The notes below the pieces were generated by a model. The model was not told the DNA's origin. It ran no database searches and saw only the letters and a program-made list of their open reading frames with translations. Below, one piece after another: positions 8,945 through 17,491 of a DNA stretch of 64,000 nucleotides (position 1 is the first letter of the stretch; every line of letters begins with the position of its first letter). This stretch comes from HK1 sp965204915. GTDB lineage: Bacteria; Pseudomonadota; Gammaproteobacteria; HK1. The DNA lies in NCBI GenBank assembly GCA_965204915.1, contig OZ242023.1:2728001-2792000 (forward strand), given 5' to 3'. Both the position numbers and the translations under genes were made by a program.

Positions 8945-9173
8945 CGTTCAACCCTTCGCCACCCGCCGGTACAGGAGCGCGTTGCCGGTCTTGCTGGGCG
9001 AGCACGTCCACGGAGACGTCGGCCAGCCATTTCGCCGCTCCCTCGCGATCCCCGGCATCCAGCAGCTCATGATGGATTTCTACCGCATTTCCCGGCGGCC
9101 ACTCCACATCCGTCCAGCCGATCGGCCCCAGCGCAGGTCCCCTTCCCGTTTCTTCGCGTGTCCGCCGGTTCAT
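8886..9173 (-). CDS. duplicate of the 74-residue hypothetical, frameshifted tail
   Basis: Starts with ATG at 9173 and matches copy 1 through VDVLA. It then differs: a one-base insertion (CCACCCGCC instead of CCGCCGCC) shifts the frame, replacing the last residues with a 25-residue tail that overlaps the antisense 71-residue frame. Probably non-functional or altered. Confidence 0.3.
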   Translation of the reverse strand: MNRRTREETGRGPALGPIGWTDVEWPPGNAVEIHHELLDAGDREGAAKWLADVSVDVLAQQDRQRAPVPAGGEGLNVIRSARPPPSRWPCPSPPD

Positions 9174-9325
9174 CGTGGCCCCCGCCCCTGTCTTCCGATG
9201 TTCACCGTCCATCTTCCATTCCGGCAGTTCGCGCATTCTCCACGTCGGGGGTCTCTCGGTCGGCCCCGGCGATGGATGCATGATACGGCCACCGTCCCGA
9301 CAGCGCAGGGCGAAGGCTCGGCATC

Positions 9326-9452
9326 GTCCGATGGTCTTCTTCCGCGACCGTTCCGGGGGACTCTCCCCCGACCACCCGGCTGAGTACTACGGCAGCCTGT
9401 AGCTGCTGCCGGACCGCTGCCCCGACATCGCGGAGCGAAGCCCGTCAGCGGA
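9326..9452. other. short spacer after the duplication
   Basis: It holds a GC-rich inverted repeat (CCGGGGGACTCTCCCCCG, 9354-9371). This could terminate transcription from the left or simply be chance in GC-rich DNA. There is no T-tract. Confidence 0.2.
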
Positions 9453-9773
9453 TCACCCGGCCAGCCGCGCGCTCACGAGGCGGCTCAGACTCACACCCTC
9501 CTCGGCAGCCCTGATCGCGAGCTCCCGATGCGTTTCAGGCGGGACCTGCACCACGAGCCGTCCGCTATAGGTGCGATCCGCGAGGGGTTCCGGCGAGGAT
9601 TCTCCGTTGACTTGCATGTCCGAGAGCACGCTACGCACCAGCTTCCGAATCCCCGACAACGCCTCGCCGGGAGTCGCGGCCAGCCAGCTCAGCGACGGAA
9701 ACTCGGCGCACAATCCCAAGTGCTCTCCATCCTCCGCCGACCAAGTGATACGGTAGGTGTAGTGATCAACCAT
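9453..9773 (-). CDS. hicB: HicB-family antitoxin
   Basis: A 106-residue protein from ATG 9773 (MVDHYTYRITWSAEDGEHLGLCAEFPSL). The N-terminal part is the HicB fold (YTYRITW ... CAEFPSLSWLAATPGEAL), and the C-terminus (SGRLVVQVPPETHRELAIRAAEEG ... LSRLVSARLAG) is a ribbon-helix-helix domain. It overlaps the upstream hicA gene by eight bases, in hicA-hicB order on the minus strand. Intact. It differs strongly from the HicB at 6.3 kb, so the two modules are separate acquisitions. Confidence 0.85.
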   Translation of the reverse strand: MVDHYTYRITWSAEDGEHLGLCAEFPSLSWLAATPGEALSGIRKLVRSVLSDMQVNGESSPEPLADRTYSGRLVVQVPPETHRELAIRAAEEGVSLSRLVSARLAG

Positions 9774-10017
9774 TCCCGGCCTCCAATTTCTCAATCGCCT
9801 TGACGACCTGGCGCACCTGATACGCCTTCGCCATACCCCTGTGGTCCTGGATGTTCACCCTGGGATCGCCAAGCCACGGAGTGCGATACACCCGATGGCT
9901 CGTGCCTTTCTGACGCGGCTCTCCGAAGTATTCGTCGCATATCCGGCACAGATCCAGGAACCTCACTCCCTTCGGGTTGCGGCGTAGCGCGTTGAGGGTT
10001 GGTGTCATATCTTTCAT
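9766..10017 (-). CDS. hicA: HicA-family toxin
   Basis: An 83-residue toxin from ATG 10017. The segments LNALRRNPKGVRFLDLCRICDEYFG, the histidine motif KGTSHRVYRTPW, then GDPRVNIQ and KAYQVRQVVKAIEKLE match HicA proteins of the longer type. The upstream region is AT-rich (including the -10-like TATCAT and poly-A/T) and no clear Shine-Dalgarno is seen. The reading frame is open further upstream but without homology. The cognate HicB overlaps its 3' end. Confidence 0.8.
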   Translation of the reverse strand: MKDMTPTLNALRRNPKGVRFLDLCRICDEYFGEPRQKGTSHRVYRTPWLGDPRVNIQDHRGMAKAYQVRQVVKAIEKLEAGNG

Positions 10018-10343
10018 GAGAAAAATAGTATCATTATCCACACTGAATATCGAAGGCAAGCCTGTCCCCGGCCACGTCACAGCGAGTCGATCCCCTGCGG
10101 AGCCCTCGCATCCGTCGAGGAGGGTGCCTACCGGTCGCAGGTATCGGGCTTGGTAGTGTAAGTATGCAATTATATGTTTTGTATCATATTTCAAGTAATT
10201 TACATGAACCGGATGCTTCCGCCGTGTCATCTTCACGCACAAAACTCAGCTTGCGAGGCACAGCGGATAGAAACCCGGGTCAAGGTGGCTGAACCACGAC
10301 CATTCCCGGCAGGGCCTACAACAGGGCTGAGAATTGCACATAA

Positions 10344-11006
10344 TCAGGTTATTTTTTCGAGATGATCATGATAAATTTTGATTGATCGATTATTTTCTCG
10401 ATTCTCAATGTATCGTACACGATGATTTATCTTTCTTTTCCATTGACATGTAGGTTCAGATGGCTCTGGATACTTCAATCTCGCTATAATACCTCGAATA
10501 TTTCCTGATTCGATGACAGGCAATTCAATTTCGGTATTGATAAGAGTTTTTATACCAATTTGTTTGGTTCCATAAAAGGCGATGGAAAGATAGGCAGTTG
10601 CAATCTGAAGTTTGCTTCTACGACGAGAAACGGCCACCGCAATAATTTGCTCTCGAATTTTGCGAGATATTTTCTTCTCATAACGGCCGGATACCGTTCT
10701 CACGAACTGCTGTTCAATCGTACTTGCCCCTTGGATTCGACCAAATCGTAACCAAGCATATACGGCTCGAATCACAGCGATCGGATCTATACCTGGGTGC
10801 AAGGAATTTCGGTGATCTTCAGCTACGATCAAAGATAACAAGAATTGAAATGGAAATTCGATCTTTGTAGAATCTATAACCTCCAAGCATTTCTGGATGT
10901 CTGATCGTATTCCCCAGAAATTTCTGGTTTCAACAACTCGTACAAATAATACAAAGGGCGATAATATCGCCACAAGAAGGCATCTCAGAAATCGTTCTTT
11001 TTCCAT
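10344..11006 (-). CDS. stand-alone GT51 transglycosylase-like membrane protein
   Basis: A 220-residue protein with one N-terminal membrane segment (residues 6-24) and a family 51 glycosyltransferase core. Motif 1 is EDHRNSLHPGID (catalytic Glu kept, the usual Phe lost), motif 2 QGASTIEQQF, motif 3 SRKIREQIIAVAVSRRRSK with YLSIAFYG. GT51 enzymes polymerise lipid II into glycan strands outside the membrane. It lacks a transpeptidase domain. It overlaps the upstream membrane protein gene by 22 bp and has a good GAGGGG site. The DNA is AT-rich (roughly 40 % GC), unlike its neighbours. A housekeeping MtgA is unlikely here; a defence or cell-wall effector role is inference. Confidence 0.75.
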   Translation of the reverse strand: MEKERFLRCLLVAILSPFVLFVRVVETRNFWGIRSDIQKCLEVIDSTKIEFPFQFLLSLIVAEDHRNSLHPGIDPIAVIRAVYAWLRFGRIQGASTIEQQFVRTVSGRYEKKISRKIREQIIAVAVSRRRSKLQIATAYLSIAFYGTKQIGIKTLINTEIELPVIESGNIRGIIARLKYPEPSEPTCQWKRKINHRVRYIENRENNRSIKIYHDHLEKIT

Positions 11007-11524
11007 ACAGTTTTCCCCTCTTGATTTGCTACTGTTGAAATAAATTTGCCTTCCATTTCATCCTCTGATATAGAAGTAAGTTGATGAAAATGCGTGGATT
11101 GTCGAAGCTCCCCATCTTCAACAATATGGAAGAATACAAGATCTTTGCCAAAATATCTTTTCTCTATGCATCCTTCTATAGATCCACGGATTCTGTGTTT
11201 TCCTACATATTTCCTCTCTCCATCAGACGATTTTTCATGTATTTTCTCTGTGGTGCCTTTTATATTATTACCTTCTCGCCATACAATCGCCAAATATTTC
11301 AAAATCATTTCTTCATATGGCTTATAGTCTGTAACCGTAGTGCACATCTTGAAGTACCACCGACCTGTAACAGGAGGTGGTGGATACAATTTCTCCCGCA
11401 TCCAAAATAAAATAAGCGCAAGTATCAATCCTCCGACAACCGTACCGACAATAGCACCTCCGTCAATCATATCGACAATCGTACTTGCAATATTCAATAA
11501 AGGACTATCAGATTCTCTCATCAT
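10985..11524 (-). CDS. membrane-anchored beta-rich protein of unknown function
   Basis: About 179 residues: a short cytoplasmic or exposed N-terminus, one hydrophobic segment (VGTVVGGLILALILFWM), then a soluble domain starting VTGRWYFKM. The domain has the G-x-W start and alternating strands (IVWREGNNIKGTTEKI, RKYVGKHRIRGSIEGCIEK, LVFFHIVEDGE, MEGKFISTVANQEGKTVWKK) of a small beta-barrel. This is reminiscent of Cap15-type 2TM/beta-barrel CBASS effectors, but only one clear membrane helix is present. ATG 11524 or 11521 follows GGAGA; the start overlaps the end of the methylase gene and its stop overlaps the GT51 gene. AT-rich and probably transferred. Confidence 0.6.
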   Translation of the reverse strand: MMRESDSPLLNIASTIVDMIDGGAIVGTVVGGLILALILFWMREKLYPPPPVTGRWYFKMCTTVTDYKPYEEMILKYLAIVWREGNNIKGTTEKIHEKSSDGERKYVGKHRIRGSIEGCIEKRYFGKDLVFFHIVEDGELRQSTHFHQLTSISEDEMEGKFISTVANQEGKTVWKKNDF

Positions 11525-14500
11525 TTTCTCCAAACGGCGTTGTACTTAAATTGGCCTGAGTGCTGTGGAATCGTGATGGGATGCTTTCGGCTCTATAGTG
11601 AAGCTCATTCCAAGCGACCATGTAGTCGTGTTCCCGGTTGGTGCGGGTGAAGGGGGCATGGTACACGACTTCGCGGGTGGTGGGGCCGCCGGGGAGGGTG
11701 TCGTCGGTGATGCGGCGGGTGACGACGGCGCCTTCGGGGAGGTCGCGGATGTCCTCCCAGCCGAGGGCGATGCCGGTGTGGGTCGTCGCGGGATCTGCCT
11801 CCCGGGCGTCGTGAACCGCCTCGGAGAGCCCGGAGGAGAGCGTTCCGGGTGTCGGGGCCGGGATGCGGAGGGTGTAGCTGGTGTCGCCCTTGACGGCCTT
11901 GCGGGGGAGGCCGATCCCGGGGAGGCCCTTGGAGGGGGTGAAGACGATGCGGCCGTTGGCGTCGTACCAAGTGTCGGCTTCGTACTGGCGCATGACGGGG
12001 AATTGGACGCGGTAGATGGTCAGGAGCTCGTCGAGGGTCAGGCCGAGGGCCATGGCGGCGAGGACGTCGATCTCGACGAGGGCTTGGCGGCGGGCGTAGT
12101 CGGTGCGGAGGGCGTATTCCCATCGCCATTCGGGGGTGAGGGTGGCGAAGTCGTCCGGCAGGCGGGGATCTTCCCTGATCCAGGCGTCGGTGCGGAATGC
12201 GGCGATGGCGGTCATGGATTCCGGGGCATCGGGGCGCTGGTCGGAGGCGGCGACATTGCCGGGCGGTTCGTCCGTGACAACCGTGTTTCCGGCATCACGA
12301 GTGGGGTTCCGACCGGAATGCGTACCGGAGGCGACGGCGGCGTTTCCGGGCATGGTAGCGCATCCGGGGTGATCCGGGACGGTCGGGGGCGGCAGCTCGC
12401 GGGTGCAGATTTCGGACCACAGGTCGGCGTAGTGGCGGGTCAGGCAGCAGAGTCGTAGCGCCCTGATTCGCAAGGCGTTTCGGATGCGGGGATCGCAGGT
12501 GTCGGCCAGCACCGGCAGGCGGTTGAGCCACGAGAGGTTCATTTCGCCGGTTCCGGTGCTCTTGACGAAGAAGTCGAGGACGATGGACATGGACAGGGCG
12601 GCGAAGTCCAGGCAGGCGCCAGCGTCCCGAAAAGCGCTCGCGACGTTCGTGTGAATGAGCGCGACGTTCCTGGGTATCAGGGCGGTAATCAGGGTGCGTT
12701 CCGCCAATGGACCTACCATTCTCCGGTTCACGACCCGGTAATACTCCGTCACCTTCCGGGGCGTCTCTTCGCCCTCCGCCTGCACGGGACGATCGCCGGT
12801 GTTCGCGACGTGACACCCCGTCACCTTCCCGGACGTCCCTTCGGCCTTCGTCTCTACGCCTTTCGCATCCTCCTCCTTCACTTCTTCGCCCGGCTCCCGC
12901 CACGACACCCTGGGGGTGCGGCGATCGTATTCGTCCGGGCTGCACGCGGGGACGTAGTTCGTGCGCGGCAGGTAGTCTTCCGGCAGGGTCGTGAGGTCCA
13001 GGACATCGTAGTGGCTGTTCTGGGTACATTCCCTTCGCGGGGTCTTGTTGAACGGATTGCCGACGAAGAAGTGCGGACCGGACAGGACCAGCTCCGCCGG
13101 GGTCTCGGGGAACCGTGTCTCTCGGCGGATGGTTCCTTCGCGCTGGGACATCGTCTCGTTCCAGTGGGCGGTGACGTGGAACTCATCCTTCCGGTCGCCG
13201 AGACGCTTCGGGTGGGCGGCAAACCTCCGGAGCACGGCGAGGAGCGTCCTGGCGTGCAGGGCCGGCAGCCGCGCCCGGAGGGGCAGGGTGCCGGGCTCGT
13301 CGTAGAGCTTCGCGAAGTCGTTGAGGGCATCCCGATCGACCTCGATGGCCCGGTGGGCGTACCCGGCCGTGTTCCAGCCTCCCGTGTCGTCCTTGATGCC
13401 GGGGACGGGGCCGTGGCCGTCGTGGTCGAGGCAGGCATCGACGGTCGCCGGTGCGAAGATATTCGCGACGTGGACGAACGCGGGGGAAGGGTGGGAGCCA
13501 CCGTAGACGTTGATACCGAACAGCGTTCCGTGGTGGACCTCCGAAAAGAGCCGCTTCTCGTTCTGGAACTGGAAGTGCGCTCGCAGCCTCGGGTACAGCG
13601 CTTCCCGGAAGGCGCCGCCCTTCGGGTCGTCGTACACGCCTTCCGGGTGCAGGAAGCCGGCAACCCCGTCCTCACTCCCGAGCATCCACGCCTGCGGCAG
13701 GAAGCACTTGTACAGGTTGGTCTGCTGGCCCGCGAGCAAGGGGTAGTTCTGCCGGGCGTTCAGAAAGTTCTGCGTCGCCTCGGCCTGTTCGAGCTCGGCC
13801 AGCCAGTCGGCCCGCAGGCCGGGGCGCCGGTCGAACGCATCGCCGCGTAGCGCGGTGATCTCGGTCGCCGAATGCCGGCGCAGCACGAACGAGGGGTTGT
13901 AGTCGCCGAGCACGCCGCCTTCCTCCCACTCCACCTTCACCCACGGCGGGTTGCCGAGCACCAGGTCGAAGCCACCCCGGATGCGGCCGTCGGGCCGCTC
14001 GCCGTAGAACAGGTCCGCGAAGGCCAGCTCCCAATGGTGGAAGCGGTGGCGCTTGGCGAGGTCGTCCACGAACTTCAGGCGCGGGAACTGCTCGAACAGG
14101 CGGTCGAGGTCCAGCATCCCGATCTCGTTGGCGATGCGTTTGGCGAGGTCGGCGGCGTGCTCGGCGTACTCCTGGCCGAAGAGGTCGGCGGTCTGGTTGG
14201 GGCCGAGGCCGGGCTGGAACACGGAGCCGGTCAGCACCAGGGTGATCTCGTTCAGGAAGTCGTCGCGGTCCGGCAGGCGGTCCGCGGCCTCGATCGGCCA
14301 GAACCACAGCGCGCACCAATAGTCCATCACCAGCTTCAGGCGGCGGTAGGGGCTGGCGGTGCGGGCGCCTTCGCTGAAGATGCCTTGGGCGCGGATGCGG
14401 TCCTTCCAGGTGTTGGTGGTGCGGCGCTCGCGCGCGGGGGCGGGCTGGCCCCAGACGGGCAGGGTGTCTTCGGTCTCGCGGTGGTCGCGGGCGAGCTGCT

Positions 14501-15098
14501 CGGCGTGGGTCGCCCACAGCTCGTCCACGCGGTCGGAGAGGGCTTCGAGCTCGGCGATCTGCTCGTCGGTGAAGGGCTTGAAGAAGCTCTTCCGCCACTC
14601 CCCGATGCGCTCGAAGGGTTCCGGCATCAGGGCCTTCGCGGCCTTGTCGGCGTAGGCGGCCATGCCGGGGTCGGGCAGGAGGAAGTGGTAGACGGCGCCG
14701 GCGGGACGGCGGACGCGGTGGGTGCGGGGGGCGTCCGGCGGGGGGTTGGGGGCGGCGGGACCGGGACGCCCGCGTTCCGGAGGGATGCTCCGTTCCCAAG
14801 ACGTATGGATTCCCGCTTGCGCGGGAATGACGGCGCCCGGTTCGTGGGAACGGCCAAGGCGGGCGGGACGCCCTCCCGAAGGGACAAGCCGTTCCCGGGA
14901 GGCGGTGACGTCGGTGTTCACGGCGCCCCCGCTGCCCCCGCGGTTTCCTGCGCTGCGGTTGCTCATGCCGCTGCCGGTGCTGTCCCCTCGGTCTCCGGTG
15001 CCGCCGGCGCGGCCGTTCGCGCCGCGCTCGTCGTTTCCGCCGGTCCGGCCGTCCGGCGCGGCAATGCGGGCGGGACGCCCGCGCTCCCAGGTTCGCAA
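11508..15098 (-). CDS. N-terminally truncated Eco57I-type adenine methylase (DrmMI-like)
   Basis: A long frame whose homologous part starts near 14710 (AGAVYHFLLPDPGMAAYADKA) and runs to about 11600. It holds the N6-adenine methylase motif IV NPPW (FDLVLGNPPWVKVEWEE) and the typical large-methylase segments YPLLAGQQTNLYKCF, GVYDDPKGGAFREALY, LSGPHFFVGNPFNKTPR and LPRTNYVP. The SAM-binding motif I region expected before this part is absent, so catalysis is doubtful. The first 130 codons are low-complexity and include a dRS3-like palindrome read as VIPAQAGIH. Such methylases occur with SNF2 helicases in DISARM class 1, and a SNF2 gene lies directly upstream. The true start is unknown. Confidence 0.65.
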   Translation of the reverse strand: MRTWERGRPARIAAPDGRTGGNDERGANGRAGGTGDRGDSTGSGMSNRSAGNRGGSGGAVNTDVTASRERLVPSGGRPARLGRSHEPGAVIPAQAGIHTSWERSIPPERGRPGPAAPNPPPDAPRTHRVRRPAGAVYHFLLPDPGMAAYADKAAKALMPEPFERIGEWRKSFFKPFTDEQIAELEALSDRVDELWATHAEQLARDHRETEDTLPVWGQPAPARERRTTNTWKDRIRAQGIFSEGARTASPYRRLKLVMDYWCALWFWPIEAADRLPDRDDFLNEITLVLTGSVFQPGLGPNQTADLFGQEYAEHAADLAKRIANEIGMLDLDRLFEQFPRLKFVDDLAKRHRFHHWELAFADLFYGERPDGRIRGGFDLVLGNPPWVKVEWEEGGVLGDYNPSFVLRRHSATEITALRGDAFDRRPGLRADWLAELEQAEATQNFLNARQNYPLLAGQQTNLYKCFLPQAWMLGSEDGVAGFLHPEGVYDDPKGGAFREALYPRLRAHFQFQNEKRLFSEVHHGTLFGINVYGGSHPSPAFVHVANIFAPATVDACLDHDGHGPVPGIKDDTGGWNTAGYAHRAIEVDRDALNDFAKLYDEPGTLPLRARLPALHARTLLAVLRRFAAHPKRLGDRKDEFHVTAHWNETMSQREGTIRRETRFPETPAELVLSGPHFFVGNPFNKTPRRECTQNSHYDVLDLTTLPEDYLPRTNYVPACSPDEYDRRTPRVSWREPGEEVKEEDAKGVETKAEGTSGKVTGCHVANTGDRPVQAEGEETPRKVTEYYRVVNRRMVGPLAERTLITALIPRNVALIHTNVASAFRDAGACLDFAALSMSIVLDFFVKSTGTGEMNLSWLNRLPVLADTCDPRIRNALRIRALRLCCLTRHYADLWSEICTRELPPPTVPDHPGCATMPGNAAVASGTHSGRNPTRDAGNTVVTDEPPGNVAASDQRPDAPESMTAIAAFRTDAWIREDPRLPDDFATLTPEWRWEYALRTDYARRQALVEIDVLAAMALGLTLDELLTIYRVQFPVMRQYEADTWYDANGRIVFTPSKGLPGIGLPRKAVKGDTSYTLRIPAPTPGTLSSGLSEAVHDAREADPATTHTGIALGWEDIRDLPEGAVVTRRITDDTLPGGPTTREVVYHAPFTRTNREHDYMVAWNELHYRAESIPSRFHSTQANLSTTPFGENDERI
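14805..14834. repeat. dRS3-like palindrome inside the methylase reading frame
   Basis: ATTCCC-GCTTGCGC-GGGAAT at 14809-14828. It is translated on the minus strand as VIPAQAGIH, within the low-complexity front of the methylase frame. Confidence 0.85.
15066..15090. repeat. GCGGGCGGGACGCCCGCG-type repeat
   Basis: Part of a family of GC-rich inverted repeats also seen near 14757, 29615 and 29736. Here it lies in the tail of the SNF2 frame, read as GSAGVPPALP. Confidence 0.5.
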
Positions 15099-15897
15099 CC
15101 GGCGCTTGGTTCCGGCTCCGCCGGGTCAGGGTGGACGGACGCCGTATGCATGGGAGAAGCCCCATTTCCGTCTGCCGCCGTCACCGTCCCTGCCACCTCC
15201 ACCGCCAGCAGGGCCTCGAAGGCGGCCTCCTCCTGCGGCGAGGCCGGGAACCGGCGGCGGATGATCTCGCGGTCGCGGAAGGTCTCGCGGACCTGGGCCT
15301 GGACGTCCTTCTTGAAGCGCCGGATCACCAGCCCCTTGTCCCGGAAGTCTTCGGGGGAGAAGTCGTCCGGGTCCGCGATGGCGGTGGCGTCCAGCATGTT
15401 CATCAGGCTCGCGAAGCTGCGCGCCCGGCCGTCGTGCGGGGTCGCGGAGAGCATGACGAGGGTGTCGGAGCGCCGGGCCAGCAGGCGGGCGAGGCGGCTG
15501 CGCAGCGAGCCCGTGCCGCGGTCCGCCACGTTGTGGGCCTCGTCGATCACGATGACGTCCCAGTACGCCTGTTCCAGGTACGTGCGGTACTCGGCGTCCT
15601 GCTTCAGGGTGTCGATCGAGATGATCGCCTTGTCGTAGTAGTAGAAGGGGTTGTGGCTGGTCGGGATCCGGCTCCGCACGCGCTGGATGCCGATGGAGTC
15701 GAGCCGGGTCAGCGGGATGGTGAAGCGGTTCCAGAACTCCTTCTGGAACTGCGTGAGCATGCTCTTGACGGCCAGCACCAGGATCCGGCGGCCCCGGCCG
15801 CGCGCGATCAGCTCGCTCACCAGGATGCCCGCCTCCAGGGTCTTGCCGAGCCCCACCGCGTCGGCGATGAGGATGCGCTGGCGCGGCTGGCGAAGCG

Positions 15898-17148
15898 CCT
15901 GGCGGGCCAGGGCAACCGCATATAAAATCACTGTCCCATCAATACCTTATCTCGGAAGCCATCGTTCAATGCCGCCCGGATACGCTTCTTCCTGACGCTG
16001 ATCTTCGCCGACTCACGCTTCAGAAGATTGACCGCCACATGCCGAATCACTCCCATATTGTGCGGTGCATTACCCCGACGAATCCGACTCTCGTCTTCCC
16101 GAAACGTCACATCCAATCTCCAGTGCAGCTCATTCTCGATTCCCCAGTGTGAACGCACCGCTCGCCCAAATGTCTCCACATCTTCCAGCGACGTAATGTA
16201 GTACCGTTGCTCAATACTCACACGCCCATCACTCCAGCGCTCCGACTCCACCATCCCGACCGCTCTCAACCCATTCCACTTCTTCACACAAGACAACGCA
16301 CCCAGGTCGGTGGACAAATAATAGCTCCTGGACTCTACCCGTCCGTGACCATCCTCCGCCGTCTCGTCGTTCTCAATCCCCTCACACTCGAAATCCCTCT
16401 CCCGTGCCGCATCAAAATACCTCCGAACCTCCCTGTTCAATTGCTTCTGGTTCCCCTTCACCGCCAACACGTAATCCCCTCCCCCTTCCTTGACCTGCTT
16501 CGCTATCGCTCGTTGGCATCCCATCGCATCCAGCGTCACGATACACCCCGACAATTCCAGCTTATCCAGCAGCTCCGGCACCGCCGTGATCTCGTTCGAC
16601 TTCTCCTGCGTCTTCACCTGCCCAAGCACCACTGCATTGCTACACGCCCAGGCACTCACCATATGCATCGCCTTCATACCCCGTTTGCGGTCGTGGGAAC
16701 GCCTCTGCGTCTTCCCGTCCACTGCAATAATCTCACCATCACTCAACTTCACGACATCTTCCATCCAGCTCATGAAGCAGTCCTGAAAACCCCTCATCGA
16801 CAGCGCCGAGATGATTCGTGCAATCGTGTCGTCCACCGGGACCCCATTGGCCAGCGGAACATAGCGGCGAAGCCACTCCAGCTTCGTGCGCCCAAATTCT
16901 TCGATGTCACTCCATCCCTCCGCGCCACTGACCACCGCACACACGCACAGGACGATGACATCAATCAACTCATGCTTCTTGTTTCTATCGACTCGCGGAT
17001 CCTCCAGCTTTGAGAAATGCTCGATCAAACTTGCAGGGGCTGTCGTGTTCATTTCTTGCCATCTCCATCTCCTTGATGAAGACGCCATTAGATCACAAAA
17101 CTTGTTGATGTCAATACATTTTTAGTGATCTTGCCCTGCCTGGCGGGC
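15898..17148. mobile_element. ISAs1-family insertion sequence with 10-bp target duplication
   Basis: The element spans 15908-17138 (1231 bp). Its ends are CAGGGCAA at 15908-15915 and the complement TTGCCCTG at 17131-17138. CCTGGCGGGC is present on both sides (15898-15907 and 17139-17148), a 10-bp target-site duplication as expected for ISAs1. One transposase gene fills it. The perfect duplication and intact transposase indicate a recent insertion. Confidence 0.92.
15928..17052 (-). CDS. ISAs1-family transposase
   Basis: 374 residues from ATG 17052 (MNTTAPASLIEHFSKLEDPRVDRNKKHELIDVI), preceded by GGAGATGG; an upstream in-frame ATG at 17088 is less likely. ISAs1 features are clear: VLCVCAVVSGAEGWSDIEEFG, the DDE-type residues in IAVDGKTQRRS and TLDAMGCQ, YVLAVKGNQ, and the C-terminal HWGIENELHWRLDVTFREDESRIRRGNAPHNM. 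Length is normal and no frameshift is seen, so it should be able to mobilise the element. Its GC content is lower than the host's. Confidence 0.93.
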   Translation of the reverse strand: MNTTAPASLIEHFSKLEDPRVDRNKKHELIDVIVLCVCAVVSGAEGWSDIEEFGRTKLEWLRRYVPLANGVPVDDTIARIISALSMRGFQDCFMSWMEDVVKLSDGEIIAVDGKTQRRSHDRKRGMKAMHMVSAWACSNAVVLGQVKTQEKSNEITAVPELLDKLELSGCIVTLDAMGCQRAIAKQVKEGGGDYVLAVKGNQKQLNREVRRYFDAARERDFECEGIENDETAEDGHGRVESRSYYLSTDLGALSCVKKWNGLRAVGMVESERWSDGRVSIEQRYYITSLEDVETFGRAVRSHWGIENELHWRLDVTFREDESRIRRGNAPHNMGVIRHVAVNLLKRESAKISVRKKRIRAALNDGFRDKVLMGQ

Positions 17149-17491
17149 GGGGTCGAGCTGGTAGGGCACCAGGTCCATCGCCGCCCCGTGGCCCACATGG
17201 ATGCGCTCGTCGCTCGGGACGGCCTCGCGAAGCTGGCTCTCCATCCAGAGCCGGCTGTCCGCGAAGCCGGGGGAGGGGTCGGGGACGAGCCGGGTTTCGG
17301 CGGGGTCCAGCACCCGGAGGTCCGGCTCCAGGGTGGTGAGGAAGACCGCTTCGCGCTCGCGGACCAGCTCCGAGACCCCGTCGCAGACGAGCCGGTATCC
17401 GCCGTCCGGGGCCAGGTCGGCCCGCCGCACGACCCACTCCGCATCCCGGATCAGGACGCGGGCGCCGGGGGCGGGGACGGTGTCGGCGGTG

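Larger units (their letters stand above)
8439..9325 (+). repeat. direct duplication, copy 2 (0.88 kb)
   Basis: Nearly identical to 4476-5353. It truncates both the ATPase copy it carries and the gene starting at 8296. Small differences include a one-base insertion near 8960 and a CT insertion near 9255. Confidence 0.9.

Noticed and set aside
9354..9371. Rho-independent terminator
   Set aside because: The hairpin lacks a following T-tract and similar GC-rich palindromes are common by chance in this DNA.
10344..11006. Housekeeping monofunctional transglycosylase MtgA
   Set aside because: Motif 1 is divergent, the gene overlaps an unknown membrane-protein gene and the AT-rich DNA lies in a defence island.
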